Assembly: GCA_947172415.1 (NCBI GenBank)
Contig: OX359192.1
Span: 312,501 to 376,500 of the forward strand
Length of the DNA stretch: 64,000 bases
Source of the DNA: Chondrosia reniformis
Lineage: Eukaryota > Porifera > Demospongiae > Chondrillida > Chondrillidae
Direction: 5' to 3'
Shown here: one piece after another, positions 1 to 11,550 of the stretch
Position numbering within the stretch: position 1 is the first letter of the stretch
Layout of the letters: every line of letters starts with the position of its first letter
Notes under the pieces: generated by a model
What the model was told of the DNA's origin: nothing
What the model saw: the letters and a program-made list of their open reading frames with translations, nothing else
Database searches by the model: none
Translations under genes and position numbers: made by a program

Positions 1-726
1 TGAGGTAATATCAGATACCCACTTTAAGGGAGGTATGTCACTGAACTAATTCCACCATGATAACAGTTGCTATCTGAACTTTCATTGTTCAGAGTGCATC
101 AGCAATGACACAAGTGCACACTGTCAGGCACTATTACTATATTTTAAAATACATTTATGATCGCTTTCTTCATCTAGAACTTGAAGTATGCAGATTATAT
201 ACATCTTAGCAGTTAGTAATGAATGAGTCCTTAAATTATTTAGGTTTGGTTGTCCTATATAAAAGTGCCATTTAACAATGTTCTGTCTGAATAATCAAGT
301 GATAATCTGACCACAACTGTTTAATCAATAAACATCCTTTTGTAAAGAAAAAAGTAATTTTTTTCAATTTCAATAAATTTGTAAAGGAATGTGACAAATG
401 AGCCAAAACAATCCATTTCCTAGAATACTGTAGATGTTTTCCTAGTATGTCAGATGAACAGCTGAATCTGTAACTGGTACCTGTGGTACATATGATATCA
501 TTTAATACTGTTTTCAATACAGTGTAGGGTTTATTATTGCTGCTAAGTCATATGTATATATAACCATTAACTGGAGAAATTATATTTTGAGGTTACAATA
601 ATGTCAGACATCTTTTAATGGATAAGTTTGTCTGTTTTCATAAACAAACTGTTTTGTTTGAAGTGTAAAAATAATAATAAGGAATTGTGGCTCTTCTTGA
701 TTGATATTATTTAATAATTTTTGTAG
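1..726. other. Upstream intron sequence of the MBD gene; no coding feature seen
   Basis: AT-rich DNA with no convincing exon. The MBD exon that follows begins in the middle of its domain at an acceptor ending at 726, so this stretch is most simply intron, with the earlier exons outside the window. Confidence 0.5.
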
Positions 727-1615
727 TCCTGATGGTCGGAGGTTCAGATCAAAACCAGAAATATTAAAATTTATGGAAAAAGTTGGACAATCAGTTGATA
801 TCAGTGTGTTTGATTTCCGCAAAAAGAAGCTTAGAGACCGCCCACTTTCTCGGATGGCCACGCCCCTAAAGAGTAGTACTGTGAGATCACCAACTGAATA
901 TAGTCACTCCAAGTATACAATAACAAACGAGTTACAATTGCCACCAAAGTCCCAGGCCTCTCCAGTGGTCATAAATGTAGCTAGGAGTTGTAGCAGTATA
1001 AAGCTGCCTGTGGTTTACAGTTGTGATAGAAATGCTTCCAATAACAATGGACTGAGTACTAAAATGTCAACAGAAGCTATAGCACAAAGCACCAATTCTC
1101 CATCTATAGACAAAGTTGTGCAGAAACTTTGGAAACAAAAAACCCCACAAAATCAATTCAACACATTTAGAAAGGCAGGGTCCTTAAGTCCAACAGTTAA
1201 ACACTCTTTTGGAGTACCCCAATCTACCGGATCAGTTACCTCCAGTCTACCCACATCTCCAGTGCTGAGTTCTGTTGCTAATCCTTCACTGAACACATCC
1301 CCTTCAAGATTAGTGCCACTATCCAAGGCACCACTCAAGCTACCCACACCAGTGGTCCTTCCCTCATCCTCTGCAGTATTCAGCCCTCAGAATTCACCTT
1401 TATTCTTCAACAGCCAGTTGTATTCTCCTACTGCCATATTGTCAGGTGCTGGGGTGACCACCTCATTAGGGAGTTTGGCACCTTCAAAGATTTTCTTCTC
1501 CATCAATCCTTTTGGTATGTCAGTGCCAGTCATTGTTGGACAAAATACTATTTTTGCACTTCCTCCCTCTCCGCCTTCAAGTGCTATTAAGCCAATCAGC
1601 ATTCTGCAAAAGTAA
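727..1615 (+). CDS. MBD (methyl-CpG-binding domain) protein, last exon, 5' partial
   Basis: The exon starts after a TTTTTGTAG acceptor and runs to TAA at 1613-1615. Its first 40 or so residues are the C-terminal half of an MBD fold: SPDGRRFRSKPEILKFMEK, then SVDISVFDFRKKKL, as in MBD2/3 and related proteins, which bind methylated CpG in chromatin. The N-terminal half of the domain lies upstream of the window. The remaining roughly 250 residues are rich in Ser, Pro and Thr, look disordered, and carry no catalytic domain that I recognise; the hydrophobic C-terminus ends in ISILQK. The stop lies only 172 bases before the start codon of the next gene on the same strand. MBD family membership is well supported, the exact subfamily is not. 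Confidence 0.75.
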
Positions 1616-1787
1616 CATTTTTATTGTTTTTTTTTTATAATATCTTGTATGATTGTAAAGTTGTTGATTTTCATTCCTAAACAGGCACTGTTCATTTACA
1701 ATTAGCACAATTAATCGTCAGGTCATTCTGGTCGTTTATGCGGGGGGACACGATTTTAACGATATTCATGGAGTCATATGATTGAAA

Positions 1788-4700
1788 ATGGTGCAGTTCT
1801 TTGTGCTGTGTTTCTTACTCTTCTGTCAAGGATCTATCGGTTTTGTGAAAGTCAATGTAACCTCAAAGCAGTTTGTAGATGTACTGGGTCGTTCGCGTCT
1901 CTTTCATGGCGTTAATGTGGTATGTTGCTTGCGTGCGTTGTACGCAATCGTCATATAATTGCGTTATGGGCTGCTTGTAATTATTATGAAATCATGTCTG
2001 CGCAATCTGCTGTTACTATGGGTAAACACAATTCAGCGCATGATGAGTTGGCCTTTGTCGCTATGCATTAGCCGAATTGCTGAATGTTCAGCAAACCACG
2101 TCACGTTGGTTGTGCAAATTGCGCAGTTTAGTTTGCTAAATCAATTACAATTGTAGTTGTAGGACTTCTGTCCAAATATGGTGTGGCTTGCAGGAATACA
2201 CAATTGCACCACTTGTATATGAAATCTTAAAGGTGGAGTAGTAGCTGTAAACTGGATACTCTCCATTAAATCATAATCACCTATGCATGCCATTGTAACT
2301 TGTTCCCAATAATAAATGATAATTTTGGGATGTGATGTCACATCTCTGATGTCATGCATATGAATTATGAAAATGATCTTCCCAAATCATAATAATATAA
2401 TGACCCTGTAGATTCCACAGACAAGGATGATGTCATAACTAGTGAAACTAGTCACGCTGGCTCTAGACCTGTTACTTGAATACCTTCCACTCTCTCCTGA
2501 TTGGAAAGAAATTGAAAGATTACTACACCTAATGCAGCGATGGCATATTCTGTCAGGAATTTCATATTGCTGATGAAGCAAATGTTAATTTGCTGATAAA
2601 GGGAATGTTAATTTGCTGATTGAGAGGGCATTCTGCATTTGTACAATATCTTATAATGTGTTAATAGTTACCATAGTAACCAGAGACTGCCATCTTCATC
2701 TTGTAAGCATCTATATGCAATAAATGCATAGTACACTCCCCCAGAGGGTTGACAGGCCAGCCCCTCCCCCAGTGGCCCCTCCCCAGAGCCAGCCCCTCCG
2801 CCAGCCCCTCCCCCAGAGGGTAGCCTAATACATTATAAAAGCAGTCTACTCTATTTTATGTAAATATGCTGAGCTTGTTGCAATGAGCCTCATTTGAACA
2901 CGTGTTAGTATTCTCAACCTTTGTCATTTTCACTTGACCCTCTTCCTGTCAGGCAGGTCAGATGTCTGAAGACAGTGAATTAGCAGTTTCACCTTTCACT
3001 CCATCATGTGTACTTCCTCCCACATATCCAAAATTATTATATATATACCTATATTGTATGTGGATGAAGTGTTTGCATAAAAATGGTCATATGTATACAT
3101 ATATACATACACATTATTATATAGACATCTAGTTGATACTGATCCATTGTTCTTCCTTGGTAGGTATACAAGCATTCTCCATATTATCCTCCAAACGGTT
3201 CCTTTGATCCGCAATACTCATTCAATGATGATGATATCAAGTTTTTAGTTGACAACGGTTTTAGTATGGTTCGTCTCTATGTGGCTTGGCCAGGAGTTGA
3301 ACGGACGAGAGGAAACTACAATACAACCTACCTTGATGTAAGCTGTCTAATGTGACTACCTGTATATAATAGCTACCTCTCTAATGTGACCACCTGTATA
3401 TAATAGCTACCTCTCTAATGTGACAACCTGTATATAGTAGCTACCTCTCTAATGTGACCACCTGTATATAGTAGCTACCTCTCTAATGTGACCACCTGTA
3501 TATAGTAGCTACCTCTCTAATGTGACCACCTGTATATAGTAGCTACCTCTCTAATGTGACCACCTGTATATAGTAGCTACCTCTCTAATGTGACCACCTG
3601 TATATAGTAGCTACCTCTCTAATGTGACTACCTGTACTGCTGTTCATTTGTAATTCAGGTACTAGAAAGTATTGTTAATCGTCTTGCTAAATATGAGATC
3701 CATACACTCCTGGATTGCCATCAAGACTTGTTTTCCCCCAAGTTCTGCGGTGAAGGAGCACCCGACTTTGCAGCTCTGTACAAGAATGCTTCTCACAAGC
3801 CGCTGGACTTCCCAGTGCCCGTGACACTGACTCCTTATCAAGTGGACCCAAAGACTGGATATCCACTGCCAGGGGAATGCCAGAAACACTCCTTCTTTAC
3901 ATACTACTTTTCTGATGCATGTGGACAGAGTTGGTGAGTGCAATGAAGTGCTGCAACCTTTGAATAGAGTATGTACATACGTATAAATGATATTCCAATA
4001 CATGACCTGTATATCATTATATAAGTGTAAGTAAGCTTAGAAGGACATCTGAATGGGTGTTAAAGATTAGATGTCATTAGATGTCCAATCTTCTGAGAAA
4101 TAAAGTGCATGTATGAAGTTTGGCCAAAGTTTACAAAATAATATACATTTGGGGCTGAATCTGTGGTAAATCTAAAGATATGAAGCTGTAGCTTGCCCTT
4201 TGCCTCCCTTTGCTATAAGAAAACAAGTTGATAAACACTTAATGACCTCATATTAATCTATAAAAGTCTTAATCATGTGACTTTTATTTTGGGAAGAGTG
4301 TGGACAAGTTGTCATGTGACAGTGATTAATATATATTAAATATGACCCTCCCTCATTAGGAAATCATGTGATCATGATTGAGTTTCATAAAAGTAAAGTA
4401 TTGTCTTCTCATATTACATGCGACATATATATTGCCCTAATAAGACAAAAGCTTCGGCAATGTAAATGGAATCCTAATAGCATTGCTGTTGACATCAACT
4501 AAGAGCACGCCATAGGATCTACCCTAATTGCAGGAAATGACCCAAATGGAGTTAGAACATGACCATCTCTAATGACATCATATCAAAGACCTCTATTCCT
4601 TTATCTACCTATATATGTACATTTATGAGACATTATATATATACATATATCCTTAAAAGGTCCCCTAATATTTCTACCTATGATATAATTGAGTCCAGAA

Positions 4701-7700
4701 AGTACATACATTACAGTTAATACAGTCTGACCCTTACTGGTGATGTATATGTATTATCTGTTTGACCTGACCACCTAATAACTGAATAACCACAGTTATG
4801 TAAGTGAATGTGCTGGTATGTAATAGATGATGTCATTAGGAAATGCCACAGCTCATTAGCATCCTGATATTACATTTACAACAGGAGACCACTAATTATC
4901 ATTTTGAAATCACCAACCAACCTTTACAAATAGTTAATTACTGTATGTAAACCCTACCATATATGGCATATACTGGCGAGAAACATGAAACTTGATATAG
5001 TCAATATACTAAGTATTAAAGGGAACAGGTATATCTAGTCATGGAGTGTAAGTGTGTAATTGTGTTATTGTATTTTAAAGGGAATGTTATGGGGTGCCAT
5101 ATGTATCATTTCCCGTCTATTTAGCTACACGCAACCAATTTAGTATATCGACTGATTTAGTAAATCAGACTGCCGATTTAGTTTTAAATATTGCAGTTTC
5201 ACTGTTTTAATTTTATCTCTTGAATACAGGGAGAGCTTCTATCAAAACGAGCAAGGAGTGCAAGATGCATTTCTCAAGTTTTGGGAGGTTGTTGCTGACA
5301 GGTTCAAGAGCAATCCATATGTGTTGGGTTATGAACTGATAAACGAACCCTGGGCAGGCAATGTGTACAGACATCCTGAACTGCTAGAACCAAGTAAGGC
5401 TATTCTGTTAATTTGAGGATGGAGCATGAAAGGACCACGCTGATAACCCCTTCACATGCCCCACCTCCTCACCTTCACATGCCCCACCCTCACCTTCACA
5501 TGCCCCACCCTCATCTTCACATGCCCCACCCTCCCTTCACATGCCCCACCCTCACCTTCACATGCCCCACCCTCACCTTCACATGCCCCACCCCCTCACC
5601 TTCACATGCCCCACCCTCACCTTCACATGCCCCACCCTCACCTTCACATGCCCCACCCTCACCTTCACATGCCCCACCCTCACCTTCACATGCCCCACCC
5701 TCACCTTCACATGCCCCACCCCCTTACCTTCACATGCCCCACCCCCTCACCTTCACATACCCCACCCTCATCTTCACATGCCCCACCCCCTCACCTTCAC
5801 ATACCCCACCCTCACCTTCACATGCCCCACCCCCTCACCTTCACATACCCCACCCTCATCTTCACATGCCCCACCCCCTCACCTTCACATACCCCACCCT
5901 CACCTTCACATGCCCCACCCCTTACCTTAACATGCCCCACCCCCTTACCTTACATTGTATATCTTACTGCTCTACTTAATGGTTGCAGAGAAATCCGACA
6001 TAACCAATTTGGCTCCCTTGTATCAGAAACTACACAAAGCCATTCGAACAGTTGACAATGATCACATCATCTTCTTTGAGCCAACAGTAATCATAAGTCA
6101 GGTTAGCTGTTGTTTAAGCCACACCCCTCACATCAGTATCTCTGCTGCCACACCCACTCACTCTCAGATGCACACATGTAGACACTGTAGCTCACTATGA
6201 GACAACTACATATACTGATCTACTGATCTACTGATCTACAGGACTACTGATCTACAGATCTACTGATCTACTGATCTAATGATCTACAGATCTATGGTAT
6301 CATTTCCTACAGTAAAGATAGTATGGGTTTAGAGTATAGATCTGATTATATAGCTACTTGTTACATGGAACCTCAGTTAGATCACTTTTTGTAAACTGGA
6401 CCTGTGAACCAGAAATAGGAAAGGTAATAAATATTACCAAGAAATGTACTAATAATGGATTTTATTAAAATCTGTGGTTGTTCACTTCCTTGTTTTCTTT
6501 CCTTGACAATTTCTGCTTTCAAATGAATTCTAAACTTTCTGTGAAGTGTGTTATGTTTATTTATTTGATTATCTGCTGTAGCTCCCGTTTAGTTCCACTG
6601 GACTGACGGAAGGTCCAGGCGGTCCTGCCTACAACGATAGGTGAATTTAGCTATCATTACCAATATTGTCTTACAGTCTGTATAAATGTACTCTTCTATT
6701 GACCCTACAAGTGGTTGTTTACGTATAATAGCTCAAGTACAAAATGTAATGAGATGCAATGTTTATAATAGGACTTAAAATTGTTTTGACAACACCACAA
6801 TTGCTCCATACTATGTTTTGGTTTTTCTTGCCCTTATAAGGGCCCTTATAAGGGGTGTATTTAGTTTATATACATTGAGGTATATCTGCTGCTCACTTCC
6901 TTATTAGGCAAGTGTACTCGTTTCATGTCTACTGTATTCTTCAGGGCAAAGTGAGTTGATACATACACAACTTGAATCCCAATTTTAGTGTACAATTCTC
7001 TCTCCCTCTCCCTCTCCCTCTCCTCTCCCTCTCCCTCTCCCTCTCCCTCTCCCTCTCCCTCTCCCTCTCCCTCTCCCTCTCCCTCTCCCTCTCCTTCACC
7101 CTCTCCCTCTCCCTCTCCCTCTCCTTCACCCTCTCCCTCTCCCACTCCCTCTCCCTCCTCACCCTCTCCTTAAAGCCACTTGACTCTCGATTGTGTGATG
7201 ATTATGAAGTTGAAAATTACAATGTTTGCATGGAGGATCTTAAGAAACTTGGTACAGCTGGTTTTATGACAGAATGGGGAGCTTATTCTGAAATGTTACC
7301 AAATTCAAAAGAATATTTTGATGCCATTAACATATTGGTACATAATAGTTAATTATAAATTTTATAGTAATTAATGTGTTATTGGATAATGTTAGTTCTT
7401 TTAAATTCTTCTTGCTTCTTCTTTTTCCATCTTGGGTGATCCCCAGTTTCCATTTAAAAGGATTTCAGTCTCTTAACCAAGATTAGATTTCAGCAGTCAC
7501 TTGGCTGTATTGATTACTAACTTCCAGTAATTATTCACTTATGACTAATTATTTTAATTAGTTCTACCAAATCTTTTTTATTTGCAAGTGCCAACATTCT
7601 CTTGATTCTGTGATTTCAAATACTTTATATAGGATGAAGCAGAGAGTCACTTGATGTCCTGGAGTTACTGGCAGTACAAAGGGTTCGGTGACTTTACAAC

Positions 7701-9004
7701 ACAGAGTGGTGACTCAGAAGGGTTGTATTACAAAAATGGATCCGTCCAGATAGTCAAACTGAGAGTCCTTTCACGAACATATGCTCAAGTACCCATATAC
7801 CTTAATATATATATGTATTTGCATGCTAGGGTATAGTACACATATAAACTGAGGTTTTTGTATACTTTTATATATAAAGTATACTAAGGTATATATATAT
7901 ATATATATCTATTTGTACCAGTTCAGTAGAGATAGAAGGGTTTACCAGCCAATCTGTCTGAGTAGAAGGGTGAAGAATAAATGAAAAAAAATCATTTCTT
8001 GCTTAATTACAGGCTGTAGCTGGTAGAATTGTGAAGGAATCATTCGATACACAAACTGGCAACTTTACCCTCCAATTTCATGCTAACACAACCATCACTG
8101 CTGCCACCATCATATACCTCAATGAGAAACTGTATTACATTACAGGATATGCCATCAGGTATTTATATATCTCCCACCTCCCCACCTCTCTGTCCACCTC
8201 CCCACCTCTCTGTCCACCTCCCTACGTCTCTGTCCACCTCCTCACCTCCCTGTCCACCTCCTCACCTCTCTGTCCATCTTCCCACCTCTCTGTCCACCTC
8301 CTCACCTCTCTGTCCACCTCCTCACCTCTCTGTCCACCTCCCCACCTCCCTGTCCACCTCCCCACCTCTCTGTCCACCTCCCCACCTCTCTGTCCACCTC
8401 CCCACCTCTCTGTCCACCTCCCCACCTCTCTGTCCACCTCCTCACCTCTCTGTCCACCTCCCCACCTCTCTGTCCACCTCCCCACCTCTCTGTCCACCTC
8501 CCCACCTCTCTGTCCACCTCCTCACCCCTCTGTCCACCTCCCCACCTCTCTGTCCACCTCCTCACCTCTCTGTCCATCTTCCCACCTCTCTGTCCACCTC
8601 CTCACCTCTCTGTCCACCTCCTCACCTCTCTGTCCACCTCCTCACCTCTCTGTCCACCTATTTCATCACCTCCCTGTCCACCTCCTCACCTCTCTGTCCA
8701 CCTCCTCACCTCCCTGTCCACCTCCTCACCTCTCTGTCCACCTCCTCACCTCTCTGTCCACCTATTTCATCACCCCTCTGACCATCTTATCTTTCCTCTA
8801 GTGTGATTCCATCTGACGTTGTCAAGGTAACAAAAACTACCAACATTGTAAAGCTAACCTATACAAACAAAGCAGTCACAGGACAAGTGAGTCAATTGCT
8901 AGTTCTAAATGTCACATCTAATCCTCAAGACAATAGTCACAGTTAAGTATGTATTTCACTTTATTCCTCCTCAGACTATCACTGTTGATATTAAAAAGAT
9001 CTGA
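1788..9004 (+). CDS. Endoglycoceramidase-like GH5 glycosidase, copy A (12 exons, about 512 aa)
   Basis: Secreted or lysosomal enzyme expected to cut the bond between oligosaccharide and ceramide in glycosphingolipids. Exons by splice sites and frame: 1788-1919, 3164-3337, 3659-3933, 5230-5393, 5989-6101, 6582-6640, 6908-6950, 7176-7337, 7633-7788, 8013-8158, 8802-8886, 8975-9004; phases all agree, giving 512 residues, usual for the family. Residues 1-20 are a signal peptide (MVQFFVLCFLLFCQGS). GRSRLFHGVNVVYK opens the barrel; LINEPW holds the acid/base Glu and MTEWGAYSE the nucleophile Glu; a C-terminal beta domain ends TITVDIKKI. Five introns carry tandem arrays. A tail-to-tail paralogue lies at 14216-18404. 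Endoglycoceramidases are known in cnidarians and Rhodococcus. The gene looks intact; substrate is inferred from family only. Confidence 0.9.
1943..3125. other. About 1.2 kb block in intron 1 of endoglycoceramidase A, absent from copy B
   Basis: The matching intron of copy B (18194-18260) is only 67 bases, and its two ends match the two ends of this intron, so the middle was gained here or lost there. No ORF of note. A C-rich stretch at about 2740-2825 repeats the word CAGCCCCTCC, and a 17-base unit near 2580-2620 is doubled. I found no terminal repeats or target-site duplication that would name a transposon. Confidence 0.6.
3338..3645. repeat. Minisatellite, 34-bp unit, about 9 copies, endoglycoceramidase A intron 2
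   Basis: Units contain GTGACCACCTGTATATAGTA followed by GCTACCTCTCTAAT. The array begins within a few bases of the 5' splice site and fills the intron almost to the acceptor. Copy B has the same unit at 17858-18012 with about half as many copies. Confidence 0.95.
4005..5190. other. About 1.2 kb block in intron 3 of endoglycoceramidase A, absent from copy B
   Basis: The corresponding intron in copy B (17384-17559) is 176 bases. Both flanks align between copies and the middle does not. AT-rich, without a credible ORF or recognisable transposon ends. Confidence 0.6.
5412..5955. repeat. Minisatellite, about 21-bp unit, about 25 copies, endoglycoceramidase A intron 4
   Basis: Unit is close to CTTCACATGCCCCACCCTCA. 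Copy B keeps only about two units at 17108-17165, so this array expanded in copy A or collapsed in copy B. It produces long open frames in three phases that are not genes. Confidence 0.95.
6210..6300. repeat. Short array of a TGATCTAC(TAC) unit in endoglycoceramidase A intron 5
   Basis: Eight or so imperfect repeats of CTACTGATCTA, preceded by a single copy (6121-6180) of the sequence that is amplified to about 15 units in the matching intron of copy B. Confidence 0.7.
6983..7172. repeat. (CTCTCC)n array at the 3' end of endoglycoceramidase A intron 7
   Basis: Hexanucleotide pyrimidine tract with a few CTTCACC variants, ending directly at the acceptor TTAAAG before exon 8. It may serve as an oversized polypyrimidine tract. 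Copy B has a shorter version at 16082-16162. Confidence 0.95.
8165..8775. repeat. Minisatellite, 20-bp unit, about 30 copies, endoglycoceramidase A intron 10
   Basis: Unit CTCTCTGTCCACCTCCCCAC with C/T variants. It starts about 10 bases after the 5' splice site at 8159. The same array, also about 30 units, occupies the matching intron of copy B. Confidence 0.95.
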
Positions 9005-9180
9005 AAGCAGCAGTAGACATTTGTTACACGTGTCAACTTGAGTGGTCAAACTGTTTTGTATATAGGATAACCTACATTTGTTACAATACATAAGCAAATG
9101 GACAGAAAATATGTATATATGTACAATTAATATTATAGTATGCAAATGTATGTATATATATTCATAGAAATTTATATTTC
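9005..9180. other. 3' flank shared by both endoglycoceramidase genes; end of the inverted-duplication arm
   Basis: Sequence up to about 9080 matches the reverse complement of about 14150-14215 beyond the stop codons; similarity then fades. This marks the inner edge of the duplicated arms. Confidence 0.6.
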
Positions 9181-11550
9181 AAGATAATGCTAAAAATTTT
9201 CCTTTTTTTTCTTTTTTCCTTTCTTCCCACGTAATTCTTATGACTTCTTTTTTTTCTTTTTTTCTTATTGTTAATCCAATGCCCTTTGTATTGTACTTGT
9301 TATGCTATAATTTACAAGAGTATACAGAATGTTGATACATTTGTGATATTATGATTCTGGACCCTTGCATATCCTCGTAATAGAAAAGAATGGTAGAGAA
9401 AATCAAACAAACTTAGTTAACTGACCTGCAAAGCAAATCTTGTGCATGTTACACAAAATATAGTAATCCAAAATAATAAATAATGTAAGGCAAGACAATG
9501 AAAGGTTTTGGTGCAAAGGTTTTAGAAACAGTAAGACTTAAATTAAGAGAATTTTAAGAGTTTTAATAGGTTTCCATGCGTATATCACCTTTTTCTTTTT
9601 TTGTTTTCTTTATTTTTTTATTTTTTTCTTACGTAATTCCTCATACAACTATTGAGTATTACATAGTTAAGTGTAAATTGACTCCTAGCTATAGGATAAC
9701 TGCAATCATGCAAGTTAAACATTAGTGCAGCCTTTAGTCACTAGGGATGGCGGTTACACACAAAATGAAGTGTAAGTATATATGGAGTTTATATATGTAA
9801 TATTTTACAAGAGTATACTGAATGCTTACATATAGATTGATTCATTTTCATAAGCATCAAAGGAGACAAGCAAAAATTCTATATGTACAGCATCTTTCTT
9901 TTTCCTTTTTTTTCCTTTTCGGTTTACTTTTATTCTTTTTTCTTTTTTTCATATTTTCTTTAACTTTTTTCTTTTTCTTTTTTTCCTTCTCACGATGTTG
10001 CCGCAATCTGAGGGATACGAGCCAGTCTTTGTATTATAATATACAATAATTTACAAGAGTATACTGAATGCTTATATGTAGATGCATTTGTGATGAGCAT
10101 ACGTTATACTTTGTTATAGCTTTATGCATTTTCTTATTCTAATGTATTTTTCAAAATTGTGAAACAAATTGATCATTATTCAATCTATACAATCCCAATT
10201 GGTGATAATGATTTGAATGAGATTGCATATACAGTCATTTTTACAAAGGAAAAATGTTCAAACAATAAAGGTTTTTAAAATTTAGTTCTTTGCGGACAAT
10301 TTTTCCAGCTTTGTTTCTTCTCCTTTTGAGTGTTACTGGATCTTTGCTGCAGTACTTCTTTTCGCATCACTTTACTGAATGTAAAGGTGACCCCAGGGCA
10401 CACCACGTGGAGGTAGAAGTACTTCGTGCCCCAAAAAATATTTTCAACTCTGTTTGACACTTCCACTACTGGCGTCGTAAGAGAAGTTGCTCGGGAACGG
10501 TCCGGCGTACCTGACCGACCTGTGACCAGTTACTAGCCTTGCCCTGCCTCACGCTACGGACAGAACAAGCCCGACCCTGGCGGACCACAAACTCCCACCA
10601 ATGAGAATCATCATGTGCACACAACGCAGCTTGGGAACACTGTACACAGACTTTAGCTCATTGGGATCGGCCAGGCGCTTTAGAGTAGGGACCCATCAGT
10701 TCACTGAACTATAAGAAAAGAATTGAAAATACATGATATAAAATGAAATACTGCATTGATGCATGGATACGAAAACTGCATACAAATTGAAATGCAAATG
10801 CCTTCCAAACCAACCTGAAGCTGCAGCCTACAACAGGGGTTCCTGACCGACTACGTAGTGGCACTGGACCCACGCTCCTCCAGGTACGGGTCGTATAGCA
10901 AGAATCCGCAAGTGCCAATTTAACACACAAGCAGGATTAATAGTGAGATACATCTCCAGGCACTAACCCATGATAGAGAGACCACCCCACTATACGAACA
11001 CCGATGACCCTTTGTCGCATGGTACCATGGTCGTGCTCCTACCACGGTTTTCGCATCGATCTATGCAAGCATAGACCTCCAGAGTTGATGGCCCGTAGGC
11101 CGATGAACTGAAAATTTCCTTGGTATTTTAAAGGAAATTTGGCGGTACAGTCGGACCTCAGTGTGCTATCATTCGAAATGACGTCATTTTTGTCTTATCC
11201 TATCCAGCTCTCGCAGAAGCAGTTTGTTATAATCCAGTAAAGCATGGTACATATATCAGTATCAACATGCCAATTGCATGGTACATGCACCTCTTAACTG
11301 CTGCATATATGTGCCAATATGGTATATAGTTAATTAACTTAAACTTACTACTTGTGCATACTCCAAACTCTTTAAATTATAGAACTTGTATAGTAAAGTT
11401 ATCCATTTTATAAACAATCCATATATCTAAGTAAAGTCATCATAGTCTGTATGTAAAACCAACTACTGCATAAATAAAATCTACTAGTTTGGTATTGAAA
11501 AATCAGTATGTCTTGTGCAATTGTCAGAGTGACAAAGCTTTTTGGAAAAT
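9180..11550 (-). repeat. Dispersed repeat, copy 1, with a GC-rich core (about 10290-11220)
   Basis: The core reads almost identically to the reverse complement of 54665-55610, while the flanks (out to about 11530 here and 54410 there) align but are clearly more diverged. The left side holds three imperfect sub-repeats, each a T-rich tract followed by TTTACAAGAGTATAC (near 9310, 9805, 10050). The core contains a TGACGTCA palindrome and a short hairpin pairing AATTTCCTT with AAGGAAATT near 11115-11145. Open frames are short (about 60-75 aa) and not convincing as protein. I recognise no transposase, reverse transcriptase or known structural RNA. Strand is given relative to copy 2. Confidence 0.75.

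Noticed and set aside
5413-6055. Long Pro/His-rich open frames over the CTTCACATGCCCCACC array
   Set aside because: They arise because the repeat lacks stops; the array lies between endoglycoceramidase exons 4 and 5 with good splice sites.
8031-8801. 256-aa open frame running from exon 10 into the 20-bp array (and its counterpart at 14414-15245)
   Set aside because: A clean donor at 8159 and acceptor at 8801 remove the array, and the joined sequence restores the C-terminal domain in both copies.
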